NCBI GenBank assembly: GCA_034770075.1
Contig: JAVJAP010000356.1
Location: forward strand, 186,001-250,000
DNA length: 64,000 nucleotides
Direction: 5' to 3'
Source of the DNA: Aralia elata
Taxonomy: Eukaryota > Streptophyta > Magnoliopsida > Apiales > Araliaceae
Below, piece by piece: positions 48,535-58,704 of the stretch; position 1 is the first letter of the stretch; each line of letters starts with the position of its first letter. A program made the translations under genes and the position numbers. The notes under the pieces are model-generated. The model had not been told where the DNA came from, made no database searches, and worked only from the letters and a program-made list of their open reading frames with translations.

Positions 48535-49512
48535 GCAATGATGCAAATGCAAACTAACTATCATGCCTACGAATCAAACAATTAACCAACACAGTATCCA
48601 ACATCAGGCCTCAAAGATATCATACATACTTAAGTAGAATCTCTAACCAATGCAAAGTTTCTAACTCCAACCAAGTAGTTAAGTTACACCTGTCATCACC
48701 CATGTCGTGCGTGTGTGTATATCAACCATTTCAATCAATTACAATTCAAATCCATCACATAATTGACTTCTTAGAAGAAAACTTTTAATTGCAACTCAAT
48801 TCAACCCGTGAACACAACCAATTCAACTGATTCAATCAATCACTAAGCATAGGGCATCACTAAGGTTATTTAACACATTTAAATCCTTTTTAAACCCTTC
48901 CCCAGGAATTTAAAACAAATATTTTCTTTTTAGTGAGTGCATTTTATGCTCCATCTCACTTTCTTTTGAACAAGTGGGTTTTACGCTCCATCTCGTTCCA
49001 TGTGTTTATGAGTGAGTGCGTTTTACGCTCCATCTCAACCCACCACATGATCCATTCTTCAATTGGGAAAGGTTCAAAATTTGCAAATTTCTCTTCTTTT
49101 TTTTTTACACCCCAAGATTCCCCCAAACTTAGATTCTTGCCTGTGTTTTATTAAATGGATGTTTCACCAATAGTATCAAGTTTAAACCCCAAATCTTCCA
49201 CCAGAAGAAAATTATGCAACAATTTGAATTAAACTAATCAAAACAATTGATTGTGTGCTTTCCTTATTAACAAAAGTTTCAGACAGGTTAAACTTCACTA
49301 CCTAATCAAAGTCATCACTAAACACTAGTTTTCAATTCTTCTCAAGTTAAAACCATGAAACCAGTCTTATCATTGGCCACATTAGATACTATATCAATTT
49401 ATGCTTAATTCATGAAACTACATGTATAACATAACCTAAAACGCAATGCAACTACCATGCATCATGCATAAACACAATAAACATAACAATCTATATGCAA
49501 ACAAAAAAAAAC
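48535..49512. other. Athila-2 3' untranslated region between two PPT modules
   Basis: About 1 kb, non-coding. Three copies of GCGTTTTACGCTCCATCTC-type repeat at about 48935-49040 (the first reads GCATTTTATGCTCC). Confidence 0.65.
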
Positions 49513-49547
49513 TACCCCCCAACCTGAACAAGACAATGTCCTCATTG
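49513..49547 (-). promoter_or_regulatory. Athila-2 upstream PPT-like tract with AGGA-loop hairpin
   Basis: Sense CAATG-AGGA-CATTG (49534-49547), then a tract ending TTGGGGGGTAG. Counterpart of 27146-27182. Confidence 0.65.
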
Positions 49548-49592
49548 AAAAATAATAATAGATTAAGAACAGAGGACTCCCCTGATGAAACA

Positions 49593-49735
49593 CTACTCAG
49601 CATCACTGCCAGCGGCAGCGTCATCATCATCATCATCATCCGCATCAGGAGGCGAGTCAGGTGGTGGGTAAATAGATAAAGGAGGAGCTGGTGGAAACTG
49701 GAATAGCCCATGTAGTAGAATTGCAATTTGACTTG
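49593..49735 (-). pseudogene. Athila-2 ORF3, C-terminal remnant
   Basis: The frame ending at TAG 49593-49595 has QFPPAPPLSIYPPP then an Asp-rich tail, matching the QFPAAQPLPVFPPP and acidic end of Athila-1 ORF3. The N-terminal domain is deleted. Confidence 0.6.
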
Positions 49736-50089
49736 GGGAAGGAGAAAGCAAATCTTGGTATTATGTTCGTGCTTTTGTGTGATGTGCCCTCATTAAACCC
49801 GATCTAGTATTTTTGCATTTTTTTTTAAAACAAAAATAGTTGACTAAATAAAAGCAAAACAGAAAATTAAAACATTGGGTTGCCTCCCAGATAGCGCTAA
49901 GTTATAGTCAATTAGCTTGACTGTCTCTGAATCTCATTCTGGTTCAATCGCAAAAAATGTCATTGCATGCCTCCTCTTAGTCTTTTCTTTGAATTCCTTG
50001 GCATCATTGTACGTTTGAAAACCCCCAAACTTATCTCCATCCATTGGCAAAAAATAACTATCATCATTTGATTAAACTTTTCCTGTATC
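49736..50089 (-). other. Athila-2 deletion-junction region
   Basis: Contains the post-integrase block TTGGGTTGCCTCCC (49875-49888) and a short coding-like stretch (sense DGDKFGGFQTYNDAKEF, about 49990-50060) of unknown identity. RT-RNase H-integrase, expected here, is gone. Confidence 0.5.
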
Positions 50090-50530
50090 CTGGACCACTT
50101 CTTTCAATATCGGATTGAGCCTTCTTTGCTGTTCAACTGTCGACTTACTACCATCTTCCAGCAGGATCTTATGCATGCAAAAAAAAGGGCTTATCCCCTT
50201 AATATCTGCTATGGTCCATCCAATAGCTGATTTAAACTCTCTAAGCACTCGTAGCAGTTTTTCCTCCTAAAAAGATGTTAATGCAGATGAAATAATCACA
50301 GGTAGCTTTGAATCTTTATTTAAAAATGCGTACCTGAGATGATCTGGAAGTGGTTTAAGTTCAAGTTCAGGAGGTATCTCAAGAGATGGTTTCAACTTTA
50401 CCGATGTCTCTCCCGCTTTCGTAAGTGGCTCGATAGGTGTTCTGAATTTTTCGAATTTGGGGGTGGTATCCAAATATTGCACAAGTTCGGCACATTCGTC
50501 ATCCTCCAAATCTGAATTTTCAGCAATCAC
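50090..50530 (-). pseudogene. Athila-2 RT, N-terminal remnant
   Basis: Open from 50530 (PPELELKPLPDHLRYAFL) past a stop at 50267, with AIGWTIADIKGIS and QRRLNPILKEVV, colinear with the start of Athila-1 RT. Homology stops at about 50095, before any catalytic motif. Confidence 0.7.
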
Positions 50531-52774
50531 TCATTGCAGTGGTTCATATCCCAACAAACTTCCAACTTCATCATGCACTATACTATCCACCAAATCTACT
50601 CTGAAGCATTCTTCTTCATCGGTTGGAAGCTTCATTGCTTTGAAAACGTTAAACGTCACCTCCTGGTCATGTACACGCATTGTAAGCTCCCCTTTCTGCA
50701 CGTCTATCAAAGTCCTCCCAGTGGCTAGGAATGGTCTCCCTATTATGATTGGTATATTTTTGTCCTCTTCATAATCCAGAATGATGAATTCCGCCGGAAA
50801 GATAAATTTGTCCACTTTCACCAGTACGTCTTCCACTATCCCCCGTGGATATGTGATAAATCTATTGGCTAACTGCAGAGATATATTTGTTGGTCTTGGT
50901 TCCGGCAATCCCAACTGACTGAATACTGACAACGACATCAGGTTGATACTTGCCCCAAGATCACACAAACATTTATCGAAGCTCATCTTTCCGATCGTGC
51001 ATGGAATTGTGAAACTGCCCGGATCTTTCAGCTTTGGAGGTAATTTACGTTGAAGCACTGCACTGCATTCCTCTGTCAAGGCCACTGTCTCAAACTCGTC
51101 TAACCTTCTCTTCCTTGACAGTATACCCTTCATAAACTTTGCATAACTTGGCATTTGTTCCAATGCCTCCGCGAAAGGTATGTTGATCTGCAGTTTCTTA
51201 AAAACCTCCAAAAACTTTCTGAACTGTTTATCATCCCTCTGTTTATTCAATCTTTGCGGATATGGAACTCGAGAGTGAACTTGCGGTACTGTATTCACGG
51301 GCTTCTTATCTGAACTAGCTTTCTCCTTCTCTACTGACTCGTAGTTATCCTTCTTCTCTTTCTGTTCATCTTCAATTTCTATCTCAGTTTCTACCCCAGT
51401 GTCATCCCCTTGTAAACTCGGTGCTGCTGAGTCTGGTATATTTCCTGAATATTGCTTTCCGGATCTGAGTGTAATGGCCTGACACTGTTCCTTACCTTCT
51501 CTCCATGGATTTGCCTCTGTGTTACTTGGCAATGAACCCTGGGGCCTGCTGTTAAGCATAGTCGCCATTTGCCCCATCTGAGCTTCCAGATTTTTAATAG
51601 CCACTGCCTGGCTTTTGATCATCACCTCTGTATTTGCCATGTGCTTTAACATCATCTCCTCCATTTCTGATTTCTTTTCCTGCGGAGGTGCATATGGAGT
51701 AGGATGTTGTTGTTGAGAATATCCCGGTGGAAAAGGTGGTCGTGGAGCATACTGTTGCTGCACCGGCTGGAACTGATTGTTCTGCTGAAACTACTGCTGC
51801 TGATTTCCTTGGTTGTTTGACCAACTAAAGTTTGGATGATTGCGGTTGTTGGGGTGGTATGTGTTCTGAAACTAACCTTGGTCTTTCTTATAAGTGTTCA
51901 CATACTGCACCGACTCCGAGTTGATAGCACATTGATCTGTTGAATGCGACCCCGCGGAAATCTCACATACGAAAGCAACTGACTTGGCTTTGCTTTCCGA
52001 CAATGAATCTATTTTCTTTGCCATAGCCGCCATCTGTGCTGACAACTGGGTAATAGCATCCACTTCCAACAAACCTGCAACTCTGGGCTGTGACGTTCTG
52101 GCTGAAGGATTCTGGAAATCATTTGCTGCCATGGTCTCAATAAGGTTATAAGCCTCGTCGTAGCTCTTTGCCCCTAAAGCTCCACCCGCAGCTGCATCTA
52201 CCATCTGCCTAGACTGCCATCCCAATCCATTATAAAATGTGTTGATCACCATCCAATCTAGCATCCCATGGTGTGGACACTTTCTTAACATCTCCTTGTA
52301 CCTATCCCAAGCCTCGTATAAGGACTCACCCTATTGTTGCTCAAATTGAGAAATTGTTGTCCTTAGTTTTGCAATTTTAGCCATTGGGAAAAACTTGGCT
52401 AGAAATTTTTGTGCTAGGTCCTCCCATGTAGTAATTGATCCTGCAGGCAAAGAATGGAGCCAACTTCTTGCTCTATCCCTTAATGAGAATGGGAATAGCC
52501 TTAGTCGGATAGCATCCTCCGTCACCCCATTGTACCTAAATGTATCGCATATTTCAATGAAGCTCAAAAGATGCTCATTAGGATCATCTGTAGCAGCACC
52601 CCCAAACTGGACCGAATTCTGCACCATTTGAATGGTTCCTGGTTTAATCTCAAAGGTATTTGCTGCTATTGCCGGTCTTACAATGCTAGACTGCAATCCC
52701 GTGATGTTTGGCATGGAATAGTCCCTCAAAGCTTTATGTTCCTCTCTTTGCTCAATTCTCTGTTCCTCCGCCAT
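50531..52774 (-). pseudogene. Athila-2 gag-protease
   Basis: Starts MAEEQRIEQREEH (52774). A single phase throughout, broken by TAG 52331 (after FEQQ), a stop at 51872, TAG near 51791 and TGA 50531. Capsid motifs NSVQFGGAATDDP, RLRLFPFSLRDRARSWLHSLP and ITTWEDLAQKFLAKFFP parallel Athila-1. A Gln/Pro-rich linker (51700-51860) precedes a gag tail. Protease has LCDLGASINLMSLS and IPIIIGRPFLATGRT. No frameshift is needed, so it decayed only by nonsense changes. Confidence 0.82.
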
Positions 52775-53015
52775 CTTCGGAATAGTTCTTTCTACATGTG
52801 CTTGCAAATTCCTACGCACTCTTGCTTTCCAACCTCTTCCGTAATATTATCCTGAGCTAGTGTTAATTCTGAGTTGGATGATCGTGTGTGCATAAAAATT
52901 CTACAAGTACCTGAAACCAATACAAAAATAAAAATAGAAATGAGAATAGATTAGATTTGTCTAAGTCAAACAATATAGCTTAAAATTGATGATAATAATA
53001 AAAATCTAACGCATG
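52775..53015. other. Athila-2 leader between PBS and gag
   Basis: About 240 bp, no ORF. Confidence 0.5.
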
Positions 53016-53032
53016 TCCCCGGCAACGGCGCA
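53016..53032 (-). promoter_or_regulatory. Athila-2 primer-binding site
   Basis: Sense TGCGCCGTTGCCGGGGA, seven bases inside the LTR; one base off the Athila tRNA-Asp-type site TGGCGCCGTTGCCGGGGA. Confidence 0.75.
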
Positions 53033-53039
53033 AAAAACT

Positions 53040-54453
53040 TGTTGCCTCTTTTTAAGTCTTAAATAAAAGAGCTCTAACTCACGCAAGTATACGTGGTCAA
53101 CAAGTAATACAGAGGAAGTAAAGTATCGTCCCACAGAGACAGGATTAAATTAATTCACTATGCATCAGTTCTATCACTATACTTATTTGCATAAACTATT
53201 GTCTTACTTTTGGTGACAAAATTATTTCTATATTAATTAATAACTAAATATGCAAAGACTAACGAAATATATCAAGCTTGGAATTAATGGGATCCTAACT
53301 TCATTTAATAGTTCATCTAATTACCACTATCATGCTAGTAAGTTCATATATCACGGAGAAGTAGCCAAGGACACTAAAATAGACATAACCATTTGTCAAT
53401 TCATTATGACCTACTTACATAATATCCATACTTGATAGACACCATGTAATCACCACTATAACCAAAATCACTATATTTCTATGTGAAATTGCAATTATAT
53501 TGATTTTAAGCACAAGCCCCTATTTTGACTCTTACGGTGAAACAATATATTTCTATCTGATTCACAAAATATTAAGCTATCCAATTAAGCCTCATATTCG
53601 CAAGCTATCATGATTACAATCCATACTTATATGTTATTTTTCAATTCCATATAAGTACTGAAATCGAATGGTGATCAAACATTCATACATGCAAAACAAT
53701 CATGATAGAAATTCCTTTTGATATGCAAAACAATCTAACAATCAAGCTTGTAATTAAACTACATATTAAAATCCGTTAGAATCCCATAATGGAGATTAGT
53801 TCATGTCTGAATCAAAAGCCATTATGGGATCAAATCTACACATGGAAAATAAACAATCAATTGAATAAAGAAGAATTAGATTGATCAAACCCAATTGAAG
53901 AAATAAATCCAAAGTAAAGTTCACTCCACATCAATATCCAGCACTTGATCAATAATAATCCACACTAAACTTCACACCAAATCTCTCTCTAGAAAAGTAG
54001 AATAATAATAAAATTGCTAAAAGTCTCCAAGTTTTTTATTCTTAGGGTTTCCTTCTCACTATCTGATCAATATTAGCTAGAATCCTTTTCCGAATTGGCT
54101 TCCTTTTTCTCCTCTAGCCGCAACTCAGCAGCAAATTTCGTGCCCTAGCGTCGCTGGCGCTAGCCCAAGCGCTGCTGGCGCTAAGTTGGGCGCTAATAGC
54201 GCTAGCTTGCAGTATGTCATGGCTGAGTGTAGCGCCGCTGGCGCTAGGTCATGTCCCAGTAATTACAAAAATGCCACTCAGCTCAAATTTTAATCCTTTT
54301 TAATTCTTTTCTTCACCAAATCTTCTATGTCCCTCCAACTCCATCCTACAATAAATAAACACAAAAACAAATAAAATAATACTAAAAATACTTAAAGATA
54401 ACAATAATTAAATTTAACAATACCTAATTCGTAGGTATGAAACCCACTCATCA
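53040..54453 (-). repeat. Athila-2 5' LTR
   Basis: 1414 bp, direct repeat of 47060-48494, shorter by one 21-bp palindrome unit. Confidence 0.92.
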
Positions 54454-54458
54454 CCATG

Positions 54459-55561
54459 CTAGAAGGCGACGTTCGATATTCCTAATATCTTTGAACGCTA
54501 GGACTTAATATTATTTCTTTGAGGGGTTTATTATTATTAGTCTCATCTTATTTAGCGCGCATGCACACACATATATATATAAAATACGCGTCATATTATT
54601 TTACATGCGAAGCATGTTGGATAATATATAATATATATATATATAGTAATCATGCACATATAGAATACTATATTCTATCCGGATTGATTATGGACTTTTA
54701 TTCTAGTTTGGTTCACTAGAGCCACCAAGTGAACCAAAAGGTCAAACCTAGGGTGCAAGAATAAAATTTAAATATAACTATTACATTTAAACACGGGCTC
54801 CAATACAAACGGGTCTTCAAGCGCTCCTTGCTCCATCGTCTCCAATTCTTCAAAATTAATTCTAACTAGTCCTATTACATAAACTATTTACAATAAATAG
54901 AAACCTTGATCAGCAGTCAAGGGGAAGTACATAGGAGGGAGATAGAATTTATATTAAGAAAAATTAGAGAAGACGAGGTACGCAGACCCCATTTATAAAA
55001 AACCCATTCAAGCATCCTCTAAAATAATTCCAATCACACATTGGTCAATAGTCCATAATCAATCCCTATTTATTATCATACATATCTCTATATGTATCAA
55101 TAAATAACATTCATCTCATGAATAATAAAACGATTCCATATATGCATTGATATCAATTAATGGGCAAAGGTTTTGCTAATATTTAGTTTTGAAACAAAAT
55201 AAACTCTTTTATTTTAATCAAAAACCAAATCCAAATTAAACTACTTTAATTTTAGCAATCTGAAATCTTATTCTAGATAAAATAAACTCTTTTATTTTAA
55301 ACTTTTATCAATTAAATAAACCATTTATTTCAATTGAAGGAAAAAAAAATTCGGATTCTGCTAGCCGGCGCAGCTGCGCCCAGAATAAACTGGGAAACGG
55401 CGCAGCTGCGCTGGGGCGCAGCTGCGCTCCAGAATGAACTGGAGCCGGCGGAGCTGCGCCGCGTCGCTGATCCAGAAAAAGTGATTCTGCCCAAAAATTT
55501 CGATCCAATCGCATACCATACACATATGGAATCATCAAAATCGATAATTAGCACAATATTA
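54459..55561. other. Copia M leader, part next to PBS
   Basis: Non-coding; reverse complement of the P leader (CTCCATTACAAACGGGT-like and GTGAACCAAAAGGTCAAACC blocks). It contains a GC palindrome cluster (55363-55465) in otherwise AT-rich DNA. Confidence 0.7.
55363..55465. repeat. Palindrome cluster GCGCAGCTGCGC in the copia M leader
   Basis: Three perfect 12-bp palindromes (55368-55379, 55400-55411, 55416-55427) and one near copy GGCGGAGCTGCGCC (55447-55460). Confidence 0.9.
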
Positions 55562-55574
55562 GGCTCTAATACCA
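55562..55574 (-). promoter_or_regulatory. Copia M primer-binding site
   Basis: Sense TGGTATTAGAGCC, one mismatch to the initiator-tRNA-Met site, one base from the LTR. Confidence 0.85.
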
Positions 55575-55575
55575 C

Positions 55576-57396
55576 TGTTAGTTTTGTATATAACGCAATC
55601 ATGCAATCAAATTACATAAATAGGCCGGAAGCGTGATAAAAATGGTTTTTAAAATTTTAATACAAACCATCACCATGATCAATCTATGTGCTCAATTAAT
55701 GATATAAACGAAAGAGAAAGAGAATAAAAATTATACTCTCGTTGAACAAAGCTTCCTCGGGTACAAGTTCAACTACTAGTCCTTCGTGTTCTCCTCGAAT
55801 TCCACCGATTAAATTCCTTTGCTTGATCAACGTTAGCCACCCAAGTGTTTGGCCTCTAGAGGTGATCCACCAAGGAAGAATAGGTATTCAAGAAGTTGGG
55901 TATTGGCAAAACCCTAGTTTCTATCTCTATAGAAATTGTAAGTAATCTCCACAATCTAATGCAAGAGTGTGTAACCCTAATCTATGATAAGACTCCTCTT
56001 ATTTATAGATGTAGGAATAACCCTTCCCTAAACAATTTAGGATTAGGGTTTCTATTATAATTAAACTCCTTTAATTAATTATGCTCCTAATCTAATTAGG
56101 AATTCATGGGAGAGTTCTTCTATTAATTAATTCTCAATCCATATTAGGAATTAAATAATAGTAATAGTAATAATAATAATAAGACTTCTTTTATTAATTT
56201 ATATTTAATATTTTCAAAATATTAAATAATAAATATTAAGCTATTTAATTTATTCTATCTCCATAGATTAAATTAAATACACTTAACTTATTATTACAAT
56301 TATGCCATTTACTTCTTAAATAAATATTTTTCTTTTGCGGTGTGACCCTTTAGGTTCTCCATATTAAACCGGTTGTGAATAAATCAATTAGAACAATTCT
56401 AATCTTATTTAAATAAATAAATTAAACTATTTAATTCATTTAAATAAATAATATTTATTCTACAATAAGGGTAAGCCTCCTTAGCGATCAACGACTTTTC
56501 AGATAATATAGATTTCAACATTAATCACAAAAGAACCTTTCAGTGCATACTTACCGTACAATTCAATCCTTCTACCATACAATGTCCCAATTAAATATAA
56601 GACATGGATTTACTATCAAGTCTTATCTTTTTTAATCATATGTATTTCGATTCCCAAATGCACAACTCAAAATAATGCAAATTAGAAACTCCTTTCTAAT
56701 TTCATTCTGTCTTGGCCAAGGATTATTGAGTTGTCATATATCGAATCACATAGGACATTTCATCTTTTACTAGACGAGGTAGATTCTTTGTTGATCATTC
56801 ACCTATCTCCATGTATAACTAATTATACCCAACCATACCCTTTGATATACCCAAAAGGTCTTAAGGGATATGTCAAAGTATAACTCATCATACACAAGAT
56901 ATTATGATGATCTCAAGTCCAAGGATCAGTTGTACTACTATCACTAGAGGAATTCTTATTGACAGGCGAGTAAAACTCCATTAGGTATTCCTTAGCAAGC
57001 CACGTTCAGTGAACTTATTCTCCAATAAGCACCTACATACTTGCTTTAGTGTCTCCACACAAATGATTATGAGATCAATCATCCTCTTCTTAAGAGCAAG
57101 CAACGTATGTACTAATCTATCCGGATTCACTAATCCCCTTTTTAGTAATCCAATAATTAGGAACAATTTTAGTTTATGAGCTATCCAGAATTTAGATCTC
57201 ATTAGCATGATCACCATCATGATTCTAAAAGCATTGCTCAAAACTATGGGTTTATCACATTTAATATAACAGCACCATGTAGATAATATAAAATGTCTTT
57301 TAAGAAAATCAATTCTTTTATTAATAAATGAATAAGATTACAAAGTATATGCTACATCATATCAAATATGATTGGCTTGTGTGCATACTACTTTCA
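55576..57396 (-). repeat. Copia M 5' LTR
   Basis: 1821 bp; plus-strand ends TGTTAG and CTTTCA. Direct repeat of 40763-42579. Confidence 0.93.
55999..56007 (-). promoter_or_regulatory. TATA box of the copia M 5' LTR
   Basis: Sense TATAAATAA followed by GAGGAGTCTTATC, conserved in the other LTR (41186-41194). Confidence 0.6.
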
Positions 57397-57436
57397 TTAG
57401 ATACCATGGCGATTGACATTAGTGTAAATGGGAGAT
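57397..57436 (+). pseudogene. Copia P: last codons of pol and PPT
   Basis: After TSD TTAGA the sequence TACCATGGCGATTGACATTAG matches the end of M pol (YQGDWL), and AAATGGGAGAT is the PPT. Confidence 0.8.
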
Positions 57437-57979
57437 TAAAAATAGTATGCACGTAAGCCAATCATATTTGATATGATGTAGCATATATACTTTGTAATCT
57501 TATTCGTTTATTAATAAAAAAATTTATTTATTAAAGGCATTTACTTTATCTACATGGTGCTGTTATTATATATGTGATAGACCCATAGTTTTGAGTAATG
57601 CTTTTAGAATCATGATGATGATCATGCTAATGAGATCTAAATTCTAGATAGGTCACAAACTAAAAGCTTTCCTAATCGTTGGATTACTAAAAAGGGGATT
57701 AGTGATTTCGGATAGATTGGTACATACTTTGCTTGCTCTTAGGAAGAGGATAATTGATCTCATAATCATTTGTGTGGAGACACTAAAGCAAGTATGTAGG
57801 TACTTATTGGAAAATAAGTTCACTGAACGCGGCTCACTAAAGGAATACCTAATGGAGTTTTACTTGTCTGTCAATAGGAATTCCTTATGTGATAGTAGTA
57901 TAAGTGATCCTTAGACTTGAGATCATCATTATATCTTGTGTATGATGAGTTATACTTTACATGTCCCTTAAGACCTTTA
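57437..57979 (+). repeat. Copia P 3' LTR, 5' fragment
   Basis: Starts TAAAAATAGTATGCAC (TGAAAGTAGTATGCAC in M). Colinear in reverse complement with 56854-57396; broken at 57979 by a Harbinger-like element. The remainder is not in the window. Confidence 0.88.
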
Positions 57980-58704
57980 GGCCATGTTTGTTTGCAATGA
58001 TTATAATCCGGGGATTATAATCCCATGGATTATAATCCCAAGACTATTAATCCTAGGATTAAATAGTCCTAGTCACATGTTTGTTTTTTATGGGATTATT
58101 CATGGGATAAATTAAAATAATCCTATGTTATGTTTGTTTTTTCCAAGATTAATTAAAGGATTGGATAAAAAAATATCGTTTGGACTATTATATCCTTACC
58201 AATAAGAACATATTTGTTCAATAACATTACATACAATAAAAAAAAGTTAAAAAAAAAGTTACTAACACAATACGAATTAAAAAAAAAAGGTTAGGTAACT
58301 AAAAAATAAAAATAGTTAATAAAAAAAATTACTAATACAATACATGCAAAACGTACATGTAATACATACCTGCAATACATACAATAAAAAAAAGTAAAAA
58401 AAAAAAAAACAAAGTTACTAATATAATACGTACTAAAAAAAAAGTTACGTAACTCAAAAAAAATTATTAATAAAAAAAAGTTAAAAAAAAACATAAAACG
58501 TATTGTATTGTATAATAAATTTAATAAAAAAAGTAAAAAATTATTTTAGATAAGTAAATAAATTGTTACGTATGTGTCATTTAAACTACAACTTCCTATA
58601 AATTAACATTAAACCCACAATAAAAAGCGTCAATTAAAATTCCACATACTGAAAATCCATACATCACACTCATTTCCAATCACTATTACATTTTGCATTA
58701 AATC
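57980..58704 (+). mobile_element. PIF/Harbinger-like DNA transposon, left end only
   Basis: Begins GGCCATGTTTGTTTGCAATG after a TTA (57977-57979), as expected for Harbinger TIR and TTA target site. Subterminal palindromes GGATTATAATCC follow, then an A-rich region with repeated AAAAAAGTTACTAA units. No transposase frame; MITE-like. The chromovirus at 58705 interrupts it, so the right TIR is outside the window. Confidence 0.5.

Larger units (their letters stand above)
47060..54453 (-). mobile_element. Athila-2, internally deleted Athila element
   Basis: LTRs 47060-48494 and 53040-54453, PBS, gag-protease, PPT. Exact target duplication CCATG (47055-47059 and 54454-54458) inside the copia M leader. 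RT beyond its first segment, RNase H, integrase and most of ORF3 are missing, so it is non-autonomous. LTRs are nearly identical (three differences seen in the first 240 bp), apart from a 21-bp repeat-unit difference. Confidence 0.93.
40763..57396 (-). mobile_element. Ty1/copia element M, same family as P, interrupted by Athila-2
   Basis: LTRs 40763-42579 and 55576-57396 (TGAAAG...CTAACA on the sense strand), PBS, gag-pol and PPT. The exact target duplication TTAGA (40758-40762 and 57397-57401) lies near the 3' end of pol of copia P. Without Athila-2 the element is about 9.2 kb. P is in the opposite orientation. Confidence 0.93.

Noticed and set aside
55330..55636. Frames over the GC palindrome cluster
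   Set aside because: Open on both strands only because the palindromic GC block lacks stops; extends into PBS and LTR.
58291..58494. Phe-rich minus-strand frame
   Set aside because: Translation of poly(A) tracts in the Harbinger-like element.
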